The notes beneath the pieces were generated by a model. The model made no database searches and was not told the DNA's origin. It saw only the letters and a program-made list of their open reading frames with translations. A stretch of DNA of 64,000 nt from Thalassotalea insulae (lineage in GTDB: Bacteria > Pseudomonadota > Gammaproteobacteria > Enterobacterales > Alteromonadaceae), in assembly GCF_030161395.1 (NCBI RefSeq), contig NZ_BSST01000001.1, positions 806,001 to 870,000 on the forward strand, read 5' to 3'. Below are positions 26,993 to 35,936 of this stretch, piece by piece. Both the position numbers and the translations under genes were made by a program. Positions within the stretch are counted from its first letter, which is position 1; every line of letters begins with the position of its first letter.

Positions 26993-28132
26993 TTACCGTA
27001 AATTACCGAAACCAAGCCGATGTGCAAATGCCGACTGGTGCTGTTGATTGCTGCTAACGTTAACCGATGAAAACTCCCTGCGAGCAGGGTAAGTTTTACG
27101 TAAAAGATCAAACGCTAGTGCAGTTTCCTGTTGATGACCTATTTGCTGACGAAATAACGCGTCATCGCGCCTGACATCGTAAACCATTTTAACCAGTTGG
27201 TTTAGTAAAATTTCGTCAAATCCTTGGTTTATTTCAATATGACTTATTCCAGAATCAGGTAAAAAATCCGTCAGCGACTTTTCAACAGGTTTATTTAATA
27301 AACGAGATAATGCCTGATAGAGCATTTCCGTACCACGCGCTTTGCCTTCCAAACTATAACCAGCAATATGTGCAGTTGTTATCTCACAGTAGGAGATCAG
27401 CTCAGTTAAAATTTGCGGTTCGTTTTCCCAAACATCGAGCACCAATTTTACTCCATGTCCCCGCTGTTTCATTTTCAACAAGGCTTGGTTATCTGTGACT
27501 TCCCCTCGGCAGGCATTAATTAATATCTGTTTAGAAGAAAGTTGTGAAAGTCGCTGCTCATTTAGTAAATGATAAGTTGGATAATCACCCGACGTAGTTT
27601 TAGGAACATGCAGCGAAATAACATCACACGCTAATGCCTGCTCTAACGCAACGAATTCCCTTTGGTCATTGTCATTTTGCGCTAGTAATGGATCACATAA
27701 TAGATAATTTACTCCAATAGCATCTAGCTTTTCGCTTAATCTGCTCCCGGTATTACCCGCGCCAATAATACCCACCGTCAGGTCTTGCAATACTAGTTGA
27801 TAACGCTCTGCCAACACCACTAATGACGATAACACATATTCAGCAACTGAAATCGCATTACAACCCGGTGCAGCACTAAAGTTAATGCCGCGCTGCCGTA
27901 AATAATGTTGATCAATATGATCGACACCTATGGTCGCTGTGCCAACGAATTGTAGTTTATTATTCGCCGCTAATAAGCTTTGATTGACCTCAGTAATAGA
28001 ACGAACTAACAGCACGTCAGCCTCTGCAACTTGCTCTGTGGTCAAGGTTCTGCCGGCAAATGCCGTTAGTTCGCCAAAGTCACTAAAAAATTCACGGGCA
28101 AACGGCATATTTTCATCGAAAAAGATTTTCAT
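26993..28132 (-). CDS. pdxB: Erythronate-4-phosphate dehydrogenase
   Basis: Second step of the deoxyxylulose-5-phosphate-dependent vitamin B6 pathway. 379 residues, D-2-hydroxyacid dehydrogenase fold. It begins MKIFFDENMPFAREFFSDFG, has the Rossmann motif VGIIGAGNTGSRL, the catalytic Arg in NACRGEV, and the His in TTAHIAGYS, plus the PdxB-specific C-terminal dimerisation domain. Transcribed just ahead of asd (28 bp). Confidence 0.97.
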   Translation of the reverse strand: MKIFFDENMPFAREFFSDFGELTAFAGRTLTTEQVAEADVLLVRSITEVNQSLLAANNKLQFVGTATIGVDHIDQHYLRQRGINFSAAPGCNAISVAEYVLSSLVVLAERYQLVLQDLTVGIIGAGNTGSRLSEKLDAIGVNYLLCDPLLAQNDNDQREFVALEQALACDVISLHVPKTTSGDYPTYHLLNEQRLSQLSSKQILINACRGEVTDNQALLKMKQRGHGVKLVLDVWENEPQILTELISYCEITTAHIAGYSLEGKARGTEMLYQALSRLLNKPVEKSLTDFLPDSGISHIEINQGFDEILLNQLVKMVYDVRRDDALFRQQIGHQQETALAFDLLRKTYPARREFSSVNVSSNQQHQSAFAHRLGFGNLR

Positions 28133-28189
28133 TAACTTTATGACTTTTATATATTAATTATCAAACACAGGTTGCAGATCACCCAAAAA

Positions 28190-28411
28190 ACGATGGTATT
28201 TCTACACGCTCATCGATAGCTAGGTTTTCTCTGGAACAAAAAAAACGACCGTACATTATCAGGTCTGGCATCTTGCTTCTCTCTACCTCCGCGTCCATGC
28301 ACCCTGTACATATACGCTCCTGTTCATCCATGAACCCACGTTATACCGTACATCCTGTACATATACGTTCCTATTCATCCATGAACCCACGTTATACCGT
28401 ACATCCTGTAC
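28190..28411 (+). repeat. Dispersed intergenic repeat with two 51-bp tandem copies
   Basis: 28225-28310 resembles 55220-55311 (CTGGAACAAAAAA, then CGTACAT, TCTGGCATC, CTTC, CTCTACCTCC, CCATGCA, TGTACAT). It is followed by two direct 51-bp copies (28309-28359 and 28360-28410) containing TCATCCATGAACCCACGTTA and CGTACATCCTGTACAT. No protein-coding potential seen. It fills most of the 331-bp fabB-pdxB gap. Confidence 0.75.
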
Positions 28412-28413
28412 AT

Positions 28414-28448
28414 AAAAAAAGCCGTTAACGTAAGTTAACGGCTTTTAT
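28414..28448 (-). terminator. Terminator of fabB
   Basis: AAAAGCCGTTAAC (28417-28429), loop GTAA, GTTAACGGCTTTT (28434-28446), 16 bp after the fabB stop codon. Confidence 0.9.
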
Positions 28449-28463
28449 ACAGACCGCTAACGG

Positions 28464-29675
28464 TTATTTGTATTTTTTCATTACTAAGGTCGCGTTAGTA
28501 CCACCAAAACCAAAGCTGTTAGACATCACTAAATCTAACTCCGCTTCACGAGTTTCAGAAACAATATCAAGCCCTTGGGCCTGCTCATCTAACGTTTCAA
28601 TATTAATCGATGGTGCAATAAAGTTGTTTTCCATCATTAATAATGAATAAATGGCTTCATGAACCCCGGCAGCACCTAAAGCATGACCTGTCATTGCTTT
28701 AGTGGCACTGATCGCTGGTGAATCATTACCGAATAATTCCTGAATGGCCCCTAATTCTTTAACATCACCAACTGGGGTAGACGTACCGTGTGTATTAAGA
28801 TAATCAATTTTTCCTTCAACACCATGCATCGCTTGCTGCATACAACGTACCGCACCTTCCCCGCTTGGGGCTACCATGTCATAGCCGTCAGAAGTCGCAC
28901 CATAACCAACAATTTCAGCATAAATATGCGCGCCACGAGCCAAAGCGTGTTCAAGTTCTTCGACAACCACCATACCGCCGCCGCCAGAAATAACAAAACC
29001 ATCGCGGTCAGCATCGTAAGTACGAGACGCTTTGTCAGGTGTATCGTTATACTGAGTAGATAATGCCCCCATAGCGTCAAACATCATCGCTAATGACCAA
29101 TCTACTTCTTCGCCACCACCAGCAAAAACAATATCTTGTTTACCTAATTGGATAAGTTCCGCAGCATGGCCAATACAATGAGCACTGGTGGCACAAGCTG
29201 AGCTGATTGAATAATTTACCCCTTTGATTTTAAACGGCGTCGCTAAACAAGCAGAACAAGTGCTAGACATAGTTTTTGGTACTGCATAAGGACCAACACG
29301 TTTTACGCCTTTTTCACGTAACGTGTCGGCAGCTTTTACGACATTATCTGATGAAGCACCACCAGAGCCAGCAACAATACCGGTACGGAAATTAGACACT
29401 TGTTCTTCTGTTAATTTTGCATCGTCAATGGCTTCTTGCATAGCAACATAAGCATACCCTGCAGCATCCCCCATAAAACGAATGGCTTTACGGTCGATGT
29501 GATCTTTCGTGTTTAACGTTGGATTACCCCAAACCTGACTACGTAAGCCTTTTTCTTCAAAGCTTTCTGATTTGGTAATTCCTGAACGTCCAGCTTTTAA
29601 TGAAGCTAACACTTCTTCCGCGTTATTACCGATACTTGATACAATACCTAATCCGGTGATCACTACTCGTTTCAT
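28464..29675 (-). CDS. fabB: Beta-ketoacyl-ACP synthase I
   Basis: Condensing enzyme that elongates acyl-ACP and is required for unsaturated fatty acids. 403 residues, thiolase fold: the nucleophile Cys is in ISSACATSAHCIG, the two catalytic His in NTHGTSTPVGD and KAMTGHALGAAG, and the GFGGTNA loop is at the C terminus. A perfect 20-bp palindrome 72 bp upstream of the start looks like a FabR operator. Confidence 0.99.
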   Translation of the reverse strand: MKRVVITGLGIVSSIGNNAEEVLASLKAGRSGITKSESFEEKGLRSQVWGNPTLNTKDHIDRKAIRFMGDAAGYAYVAMQEAIDDAKLTEEQVSNFRTGIVAGSGGASSDNVVKAADTLREKGVKRVGPYAVPKTMSSTCSACLATPFKIKGVNYSISSACATSAHCIGHAAELIQLGKQDIVFAGGGEEVDWSLAMMFDAMGALSTQYNDTPDKASRTYDADRDGFVISGGGGMVVVEELEHALARGAHIYAEIVGYGATSDGYDMVAPSGEGAVRCMQQAMHGVEGKIDYLNTHGTSTPVGDVKELGAIQELFGNDSPAISATKAMTGHALGAAGVHEAIYSLLMMENNFIAPSINIETLDEQAQGLDIVSETREAELDLVMSNSFGFGGTNATLVMKKYK

Positions 29676-29746
29676 CTAACTAACCATCTAAAATTTAAAA
29701 AATTCGGGCGTATCATACAGAATTTTGCCCCTCATACTGGTCTGCT

Positions 29747-29766
29747 CAGTGTACACTTGTACACTG
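29747..29766. promoter_or_regulatory. Candidate FabR operator upstream of fabB
   Basis: A perfect palindrome, CAGTGTACACTTGTACACTG, between fabB and the divergent mnmC. FabR, a TetR-family repressor of fabA/fabB, binds GTACA/TGTAC-type palindromes in gammaproteobacteria. Assignment is by resemblance and position; no fabR gene is in the window. Confidence 0.6.
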
Positions 29767-29850
29767 ATTTATTCAAACCATGACAATTGCTGGCAAGTAT
29801 AGGTAAAATATTCGCTGTGTATAGCACTAATTAGTAAAAAAGATCATAAA

Positions 29851-31845
29851 GTGACCACTGATAATAAAATAACTTTCCAAGAAGATGGTTCGCCCTATTC
29901 CGAGCAATTCGACGACATCTATTTTGATACCGAGTCTGGCTTTCAACAAAGCGAGCAAGTCTTTATTAATGGCAATCAAATTAAACAGCAATTGCTCGCT
30001 AATCAAGGAGAATTTGTCATAGGTGAAACCGGTTTTGGTACCGGGCTGAACTTTTTACTGACTTTACACCTTTACCTTAAATTAGCTAAGCAGCATAAAT
30101 TGCCAAAGCTACATTTCATCAGTACAGAGAAATACCCGTTAACACGTCAACAACTGGCACAATCCCTAAGATGCTTTGAGCAATTAACAGATGAAGTCAA
30201 CATATTACTAGATTGCTATCCCGAACAACTCAACCAACGGTTAGACGTTAACATAGTGACAAACAAGGTGGCATTGACTATTTATCTGGGGGATGCAACT
30301 GACAGCCTGTCACAGATTCTATTACCGAGAAAATCCCCGGGCTTAGTTAATGCCTGGTATCTCGATGGCTTTTCCCCAGCCAAAAATCCAGAGATGTGGA
30401 CACCCGAACTTTTCCAACAAATGGCACGGTTATCAAAACCGCAAGCGACTATCAGTACCTTTACCGTGGCCGGTTTTATTCGCCGCGGATTACAGCAAGC
30501 AGGTTTTAGACTAGAAAAACAGGGCTATCAAGGGAAAAAGAAAGAAATACTCGTAGGAAAATACCAGCAAAATAGAACCAGTGGTAAAGGTTATCAACTG
30601 CGCACTGAGATAGCTAAACCACAACATGTCACTATTATTGGCGGCGGCATTGCGTCAGCCTGCACCGCTTATGCGCTGACAGAAAAAGGCATCAAGGTCA
30701 CCTTGTATTGCCGTGATAAAGCAATCGCTCAAGGAGCTTCAAGTAATGCCATTGGCGCCATTTATCCACTATTACATCAGCAAGTTGATGATATTAGCCG
30801 ATTCTATCAGCAAGCGTTTTGGCATGCTCTGAAACAGTATAAATCACTGGCAAAATCAGGCTATTCATTCAGCCATCGCTGGTGCGGCTTATTAGAAGTT
30901 TCCTATAAAAAAGCGCTGGAACAAAGACAGCAAATTTTCGCTGATAATAATCCCTGGCCAGATGAACTTATTCATAGTGTATCAAAGCAGCAGGCTAGTG
31001 AGTTAGCCAATATTGCACTAGATTTTGGCGGATTATTTATGCCTAATGCCGGCTGGATTGCCCCAGCTGAACTGGTGACACAATTATTACAAGCAGCTAC
31101 GGTCAACAATCAACTGAAAATTAAAACCTCAGTTAATATTCACGGCATGACCCAATTGGAAAATAAAAAATGGCTGTTACATTCCAATAAAGGAGATATT
31201 AATGCGTCGGTGGTGGTATTTTGCGGCGGTGCCGAGTCCATCGACTTTCCCTATATCAATCAATTGCCATTAACTTCAGTACGCGGTCAGGTGACCTCGT
31301 TAGCAAGCAATGAAAAAATAAATAAGCTTAGTACGGTATTGTGTCATAAAGGTTATTTAACACCATCACACAATAATATTCATTGCATTGGCGCTACATT
31401 TGAAAAGCACAGCCACAATACTCAAGCCAGTATCAAAGATGATCAATATAACCTAAATATGTTGCAGCGTTGCCTGCCTAGTCTAAATCACTGGCAGCAA
31501 CAAGATATAACGGCTAGTAAGGCAAGATTACGTTGTATGACACCAGATCACCTGCCGGTGGTTGGCGCCATGCCTGATATTGAGCAGCATAAAAAACGCT
31601 ATGCCCATTTAGCGAAAGATAAAAACTGGCGCATTAATCAGTCAGCTCCAGTAATTGAAAACCTGTATTTATTAACCGGTTTAGGGGCGAGAGGCTTATG
31701 TACCGCGCCGTTACTGGCGGATATTTTGCTGGCTGATCTCACCGGTACACCTTACCCGGTAGATAGTGACATGCTATTCAATTTATCACCAAATCGCTTT
31801 ATCATTCGCGATATTATTAAGCGAAAAATCGCAGCACATCAATAA
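29851..31845 (+). CDS. mnmC: Bifunctional tRNA mnm5s2U34 biosynthesis protein MnmC
   Basis: Completes the mnm5 side chain at U34. 664 residues with two fused parts: an N-terminal SAM-dependent methyltransferase (MnmC2, about 1-240; GETGFGTGLNFLL, YLDGFSPAKNPEMW) and a C-terminal FAD-dependent oxidoreductase (MnmC1, about 258-660; VTIIGGGIASACTAYAL). The start is GTG at 29851, aligned with E. coli MnmC; no strong ribosome-binding site is seen. Its 3' end overlaps the convergent yfcL gene by 7 bp. Confidence 0.96.
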   Translation: MTTDNKITFQEDGSPYSEQFDDIYFDTESGFQQSEQVFINGNQIKQQLLANQGEFVIGETGFGTGLNFLLTLHLYLKLAKQHKLPKLHFISTEKYPLTRQQLAQSLRCFEQLTDEVNILLDCYPEQLNQRLDVNIVTNKVALTIYLGDATDSLSQILLPRKSPGLVNAWYLDGFSPAKNPEMWTPELFQQMARLSKPQATISTFTVAGFIRRGLQQAGFRLEKQGYQGKKKEILVGKYQQNRTSGKGYQLRTEIAKPQHVTIIGGGIASACTAYALTEKGIKVTLYCRDKAIAQGASSNAIGAIYPLLHQQVDDISRFYQQAFWHALKQYKSLAKSGYSFSHRWCGLLEVSYKKALEQRQQIFADNNPWPDELIHSVSKQQASELANIALDFGGLFMPNAGWIAPAELVTQLLQAATVNNQLKIKTSVNIHGMTQLENKKWLLHSNKGDINASVVVFCGGAESIDFPYINQLPLTSVRGQVTSLASNEKINKLSTVLCHKGYLTPSHNNIHCIGATFEKHSHNTQASIKDDQYNLNMLQRCLPSLNHWQQQDITASKARLRCMTPDHLPVVGAMPDIEQHKKRYAHLAKDKNWRINQSAPVIENLYLLTGLGARGLCTAPLLADILLADLTGTPYPVDSDMLFNLSPNRFIIRDIIKRKIAAHQ

Positions 31846-32111
31846 CAAAACAGGGGGTTAATTCCCGACCAGTAGTTATTAACGATCACTTTATCTTCCG
31901 GTGAAAGTTCACTACGTGCTTCTGTCAATTTTTCGCTTACCACAGCTGCTAATGCTTTTGACAAAGGCTGACTTTCATCGCCAAACTCTGTTGCTGCAAG
32001 CGCAATAAAACCTTTGATATAACTACTGGCAAATAAGTCGTCGTTACTGCAATCTTGCAGCACTAGATCATCAAAATATTGATATAGTTCTGCTAACGTT
32101 GATAAATTCAA
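31839..32111 (-). CDS. yfcL: YfcL family protein
   Basis: 90 residues matching E. coli YfcL across DDLFASSYIKGFIALAATE and ELSPEDKVIVNNYW. Function unknown, but the gene neighbours mnmC and epmC in E. coli too. The start is TTG at 32111 with GGAAG five bases upstream; its stop codon overlaps the end of mnmC from the opposite strand. Confidence 0.85.
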   Translation of the reverse strand: MNLSTLAELYQYFDDLVLQDCSNDDLFASSYIKGFIALAATEFGDESQPLSKALAAVVSEKLTEARSELSPEDKVIVNNYWSGINPLFCY

Positions 32112-32140
32112 AATACTTCCTTAACTTTTGTGGTGAAAGA

Positions 32141-33268
32141 TCACTGAGGACTGGCAACCGGGTACAGCACTTGGTCATTATATCCGGTCGTTACGGGTAG
32201 GTAACCTGATAACTCCTGATCTAATGCACTGTCACCAGTATCAGCGATTAACGGTCTTGCGTTTAATGCACTCAATTTAGTCTTAGTCGCAATAATAATA
32301 ATATTATCTTTACCTATTGCCTTAATAATACGAGGGCTGAGCTGCTGATTGCCACGCCCAAAAATATGTCCCTGACCACCAATTAAGGTGATCACTAACT
32401 TGACTCCGTTTTCAGCATTATCCTGGATCGCCTGCCATAACTGAGATTCAATGACATCACTGGCAATTAATTCCTGATCTTGTACCAGATCCACGCCAAG
32501 TAAGGTGTTATCTAATGCTAATTCTTCCATCAAAAATGCAGTAGTAGAGCCTGAACCAATAATAAATAGCTGTTCATCCATCTGATTAATGACATCTGCG
32601 GCAATATCCTGCAATACTAATTCATCTGATTCTTTACCACCAGATTTCACCGCCTGCACATAACGCAGTTCAGCAGGGATCTGCATTTCGCCATATCGCT
32701 TGGCTTTAACCACGCCTTGGCGAAATAAAGACTCATCGATATCCATAACATCGGCTTCGGTCAACGTCACTAACTGATTAGTCACCATTAACTCAACCAC
32801 GCGCCCCGCAGCCTTTGGTGTTACGGCATAAACGCCCGAATGAATTTTACAGCCAGCTGGAATACCTAAAACAGGAAAACTATCACCAACTTTATGACAA
32901 ATGTTTCTCGCCGTGCCGTCACCGCCAGCAAACAATAATAAATCGACTCCCTGTGAGATTAACGCAGCAACCGCATTTTCAGTATCCTGTGGCGTAGTTT
33001 GCTCAGACTTGCTGTGATATATCACCTCAGTATTAAAACCGAGTTCATTCGCTGTTTGCTCTCCCATCAACCCATTGGCACAATAGACAGTGATCTGTTG
33101 CTGATAAGGTAATAACACTTCCAGTGCTAGAGCCGCTCTAGAATTAGCTTTCGCCTCGGCACCTAATGCCTTTGCTTGCTGAGCAATACCTTCACCATCA
33201 CTGCCTTTTAAGGCGACACTACCACCTATGCCTGCGATTGGGTTAACAACAAATCCCAATTTAAACAT
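32141..33268 (-). CDS. ATP-NAD kinase family protein (COG3199)
   Basis: 375 residues with the diacylglycerol/NAD-kinase-like fold: GFVVNPIAGIGGSVALKGSD at the start and LLFAGGDGTARNICH (GGDGT motif, about residue 110). It belongs to the predicted ATP-NAD kinase family that is distinct from NadK, which is encoded at 51985. The substrate has not been established for most members. The ATG at 33268 overlaps the end of epmC by 8 bp, implying translational coupling; a TTG two codons upstream is less likely. It lies between epmC and yfcL, an insertion relative to the E. coli order. Confidence 0.88.
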   Translation of the reverse strand: MFKLGFVVNPIAGIGGSVALKGSDGEGIAQQAKALGAEAKANSRAALALEVLLPYQQQITVYCANGLMGEQTANELGFNTEVIYHSKSEQTTPQDTENAVAALISQGVDLLLFAGGDGTARNICHKVGDSFPVLGIPAGCKIHSGVYAVTPKAAGRVVELMVTNQLVTLTEADVMDIDESLFRQGVVKAKRYGEMQIPAELRYVQAVKSGGKESDELVLQDIAADVINQMDEQLFIIGSGSTTAFLMEELALDNTLLGVDLVQDQELIASDVIESQLWQAIQDNAENGVKLVITLIGGQGHIFGRGNQQLSPRIIKAIGKDNIIIIATKTKLSALNARPLIADTGDSALDQELSGYLPVTTGYNDQVLYPVASPQ

Positions 33269-33845
33269 CTGCAACTATTTCCTTATCATCTAATTCTTTA
33301 TCATTAGTTACGCAATCTAAAGTAAATTGCCCAATAGAGAGCGGCAAACTCACTTGATAAAAACTCGCTAGTACTTGAATAAATTTTTGCGCCCTTGGCG
33401 GGAAACCATGCTGCAAATAATATTGCACCTGAGAATGAACATTACGCTTAAAATTCGTTGTATCACCGGCTTCACCGCTCAAGTTATCTGCCGAGACATT
33501 AAAGCTTTTGTTTGCCGCTACACAAAATGACCATTCTATTGCTTGCGGTTTAATTTCAACTTGTTCGAACACTTGTTGCTGTTCAGCAGTGCGACCATCA
33601 GGAACGTACCAATAGCCAAAGTCTTCCAGTAAACGACGTGCGGCCCCGGCTAGGCACCAGTGAGCGATTTCATGTAAGGCACTGGCAAAATAGCCGTGAG
33701 CAAAGACAATCTGATGATAAGGGCACAACTCATTAGCCGGTAAATAGATCGGCTCATCACCCCCTTTCACTAACTTAGTGTTATATTCCAGGTAAAACGT
33801 TTGTTCAAATAAATGAATAAGATCAGAGTAACAGTGCATCATCAT
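33261..33845 (-). CDS. epmC: Elongation factor P hydroxylase EpmC
   Basis: Hydroxylates the beta-lysylated lysine of EF-P. It matches E. coli YfcM/EpmC: LVKGGDEPIYLPANE, IVFAHGYFASALHEIAHWCLAG (HEIAH metal motif), RRLLEDFGYWYVPDGR, KPQAIEWSFCVAA. The open frame extends up to 33905, but its first 20 codons read through the nhaA terminator, so I place the start in the run of three ATG at 33845/33842/33839 (194 residues). The ribosome-binding site is weak. Confidence 0.93.
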   Translation of the reverse strand: MMMHCYSDLIHLFEQTFYLEYNTKLVKGGDEPIYLPANELCPYHQIVFAHGYFASALHEIAHWCLAGAARRLLEDFGYWYVPDGRTAEQQQVFEQVEIKPQAIEWSFCVAANKSFNVSADNLSGEAGDTTNFKRNVHSQVQYYLQHGFPPRAQKFIQVLASFYQVSLPLSIGQFTLDCVTNDKELDDKEIVADV

Positions 33846-33879
33846 TAAACAGCGACAATAATTTTCGCGTATTCTAACG

Positions 33880-33909
33880 AAAAATGGCGATAATAACATC
33901 GCCATTTTT
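33880..33909 (-). terminator. Terminator of nhaA
   Basis: AAAAATGGCGAT (33880-33891), loop AATAAC, ATCGCCATTTTT (33898-33909), 16 bp after the nhaA stop codon. Confidence 0.88.
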
Positions 33910-33924
33910 ATAACTTAGCACTCA

Positions 33925-35103
33925 CTACTCATCCGGCATTTTCTTCAATGCTTGACGTAATATCACATAGCCTAAGATACCAGAAATCAATGAGCCAATA
34001 ACTATACCTAGTCGGTCCTGAAAAAGTGGTGACGCACTGCTTTGCTCAAACGCTAATGAACCAATAAATAAGCTCATCGTAAATCCAACACCACATAAAG
34101 TCGCAACGCCATAGAGTAGCGGCCAATTAACCTTTGCGGGTAACTTAGCCAATCCTAGTTTTATCGCGATAAAACAAAAGCCAAACACGCCAAGCTGTTT
34201 ACCTAGTACTAATCCTAAAATAATGCCTAGTGGTACAGGTGCTAACACTTGTTCGATACCAACACCGGTTAAACTAATCCCGGCATTGGCAAAGGCAAAT
34301 ATAGGTAGAATGATAAAAGCAACCAGTGAATGCAAATTATGCTCTAATGACTTTAATGGTGACTCATGCTCTGCTTTGCCTTTCATCGGAATAAACAATG
34401 CCAGTACAACGCCTGCTAACGTGGCATGAACGCCAGATTTTAATACCGCGACCCATAGTATGATGCCAATAAAAATATAAGGAGCTGTGCTGGTAACGCC
34501 TTTTCGATTGAAGCCAAACAAAATAATTATCATGGCTAACGAAAATAACAATGAAGTTAACGACAACTGTTCAGTATAGAAAATTGCAATGACAATAATG
34601 GCACCAAGATCATCAAATATCGCCAATGAAGTTAAAAACACTTTTAACTGTAGCGGCACTTTTGAGCCAAGTATCGCCAAAATACCTAAAGCAAATGCTA
34701 TATCCGTAGCTGTTGGAATCGCCCAGCCATTTAACGCGTCACTATCCTGATAATTAAATAAAGCGTAACACATCGCAGGCACTAGCATACCGCCGATAGC
34801 GCCAATTGCTGGCAAAGAAATTTGCCCAGGCTGAGACAAATCACCTTCAAGAAATTCCCGCTTTAATTCCAAACCAACCAAAAAGAAAAATAATGCCATT
34901 AAGCCATCGTTGATCCACAACAATAACGGTTTCGCTATCTCAAAATTTCCAATGGCAACTTTAACTGGGATACTTAAAAGCAAATCGTAATAAGGAGACA
35001 AAGCTGTGTTGGCAATCAACATTGCAGCTATGGCAGCAAACATTAAAATAATGCCGCTGGCAGCTTCTAGTTTCAAAAAATCTTGTATCGCTTTAATCGG
35101 CAT
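33925..35103 (-). CDS. nhaA: Na+/H+ antiporter NhaA
   Basis: Inner-membrane electrogenic antiporter that exports Na+ in exchange for H+. 392 residues and about 12 predicted helices. It has LMALFFFLVGLELKREFLEGDL, the TATDIAFALGIL unwound-helix motif with the ion-binding Asp pair in SLAIFDDLGAIIVIAIFY, all typical of NhaA. Expected in a marine organism. Divergent from the Lrp-family regulator with 277 bp between. Confidence 0.98.
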   Translation of the reverse strand: MPIKAIQDFLKLEAASGIILMFAAIAAMLIANTALSPYYDLLLSIPVKVAIGNFEIAKPLLLWINDGLMALFFFLVGLELKREFLEGDLSQPGQISLPAIGAIGGMLVPAMCYALFNYQDSDALNGWAIPTATDIAFALGILAILGSKVPLQLKVFLTSLAIFDDLGAIIVIAIFYTEQLSLTSLLFSLAMIIILFGFNRKGVTSTAPYIFIGIILWVAVLKSGVHATLAGVVLALFIPMKGKAEHESPLKSLEHNLHSLVAFIILPIFAFANAGISLTGVGIEQVLAPVPLGIILGLVLGKQLGVFGFCFIAIKLGLAKLPAKVNWPLLYGVATLCGVGFTMSLFIGSLAFEQSSASPLFQDRLGIVIGSLISGILGYVILRQALKKMPDE

Positions 35104-35380
35104 AACACCCCTTAGTTATTTCTATCAAACAAAGTATCAATCAAATCATATTCCAATGAACAAACGACATAATATGTCAAAAATACCTTAATGACAAAAC
35201 TATCGTAAAACGCCAAACTGTCATTGCAATCGATTAGTTAAAAAAGGCGTAATAAATTCGGAAAAATCAACAAAACTCGAAAAATATTTTATTTTTCCCC
35301 GGTAAACTCTAGTTTTTCAGACAAAAATAAGTGTAGTATGAAAAGGAATAATTTAATAATAGCCAGTAAGATCTGATGTA

Positions 35381-35851
35381 ATGAAAAAACTAGACGATAT
35401 CGACCTACGAATTTTAACCATACTTTATAAAAACGCAGACATCACTAACAAAGAACTTGCAGCACAAATAGGCATAGCACCATCGACTTGCCTTGAGCGA
35501 GTCAAGCGGATGAAATCAAACGGTATCATTAAAGGTGCATTTGTTGATATTAACTTTAAAAATATCGGTGGTAATATTGAAGCTATTGCCGCTATTCGCT
35601 TGCAACCCTATTCAGAGGAAATCGTCAATCAATTAAGAAATGATTTATTGAAACTGCCAGAAATTGTTAGTCTTTACCATATGGGGGGCAGCTATGATTA
35701 CTTTATTCATATGTCAGTTAGAGATAGTGAGCACTTACGTCAATTTGTTTTCAATGCCATCACTTCACGCGATGAAGTGACTACGGTCGAAACTTCTTTA
35801 ATTTTCGAACACAGCCGCAGTGGCGTATTACCCAACTTTGATGAAGAATAA
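35381..35851 (+). CDS. Lrp/AsnC family transcriptional regulator
   Basis: 156 residues: an N-terminal winged helix-turn-helix (LDDIDLRILTILYKNADITNKELAAQIGIAPSTCLERVKRM) and a RAM ligand-binding domain with VSLYHMGGSYDYFIHM. It probably senses an amino acid; the target is unknown. Divergent from nhaA and convergent with the M4 protease gene. Confidence 0.93.
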   Translation: MKKLDDIDLRILTILYKNADITNKELAAQIGIAPSTCLERVKRMKSNGIIKGAFVDINFKNIGGNIEAIAAIRLQPYSEEIVNQLRNDLLKLPEIVSLYHMGGSYDYFIHMSVRDSEHLRQFVFNAITSRDEVTTVETSLIFEHSRSGVLPNFDEE

Positions 35852-35871
35852 TGACTAAGCTTCTTTGAATA

Positions 35872-35906
35872 TAAAAAAACACCTCACTATTAAGTAAGGT
35901 GTTTAA
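35872..35906. terminator. Bidirectional terminator
   Basis: AAACACCT and AGGTGTTT arms (35877-35884 and about 35896-35903) with an inner ACT/AGT extension, between the Lrp-family gene and the convergent M4 protease gene. Confidence 0.82.
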
Positions 35907-35936
35907 ATTTATCAATTGATATTAACGCAATATGCA

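Noticed and set aside
28309..28411. CRISPR-like array
   Set aside because: Two 51-bp copies are directly adjacent without unique spacers; this is a plain tandem repeat.
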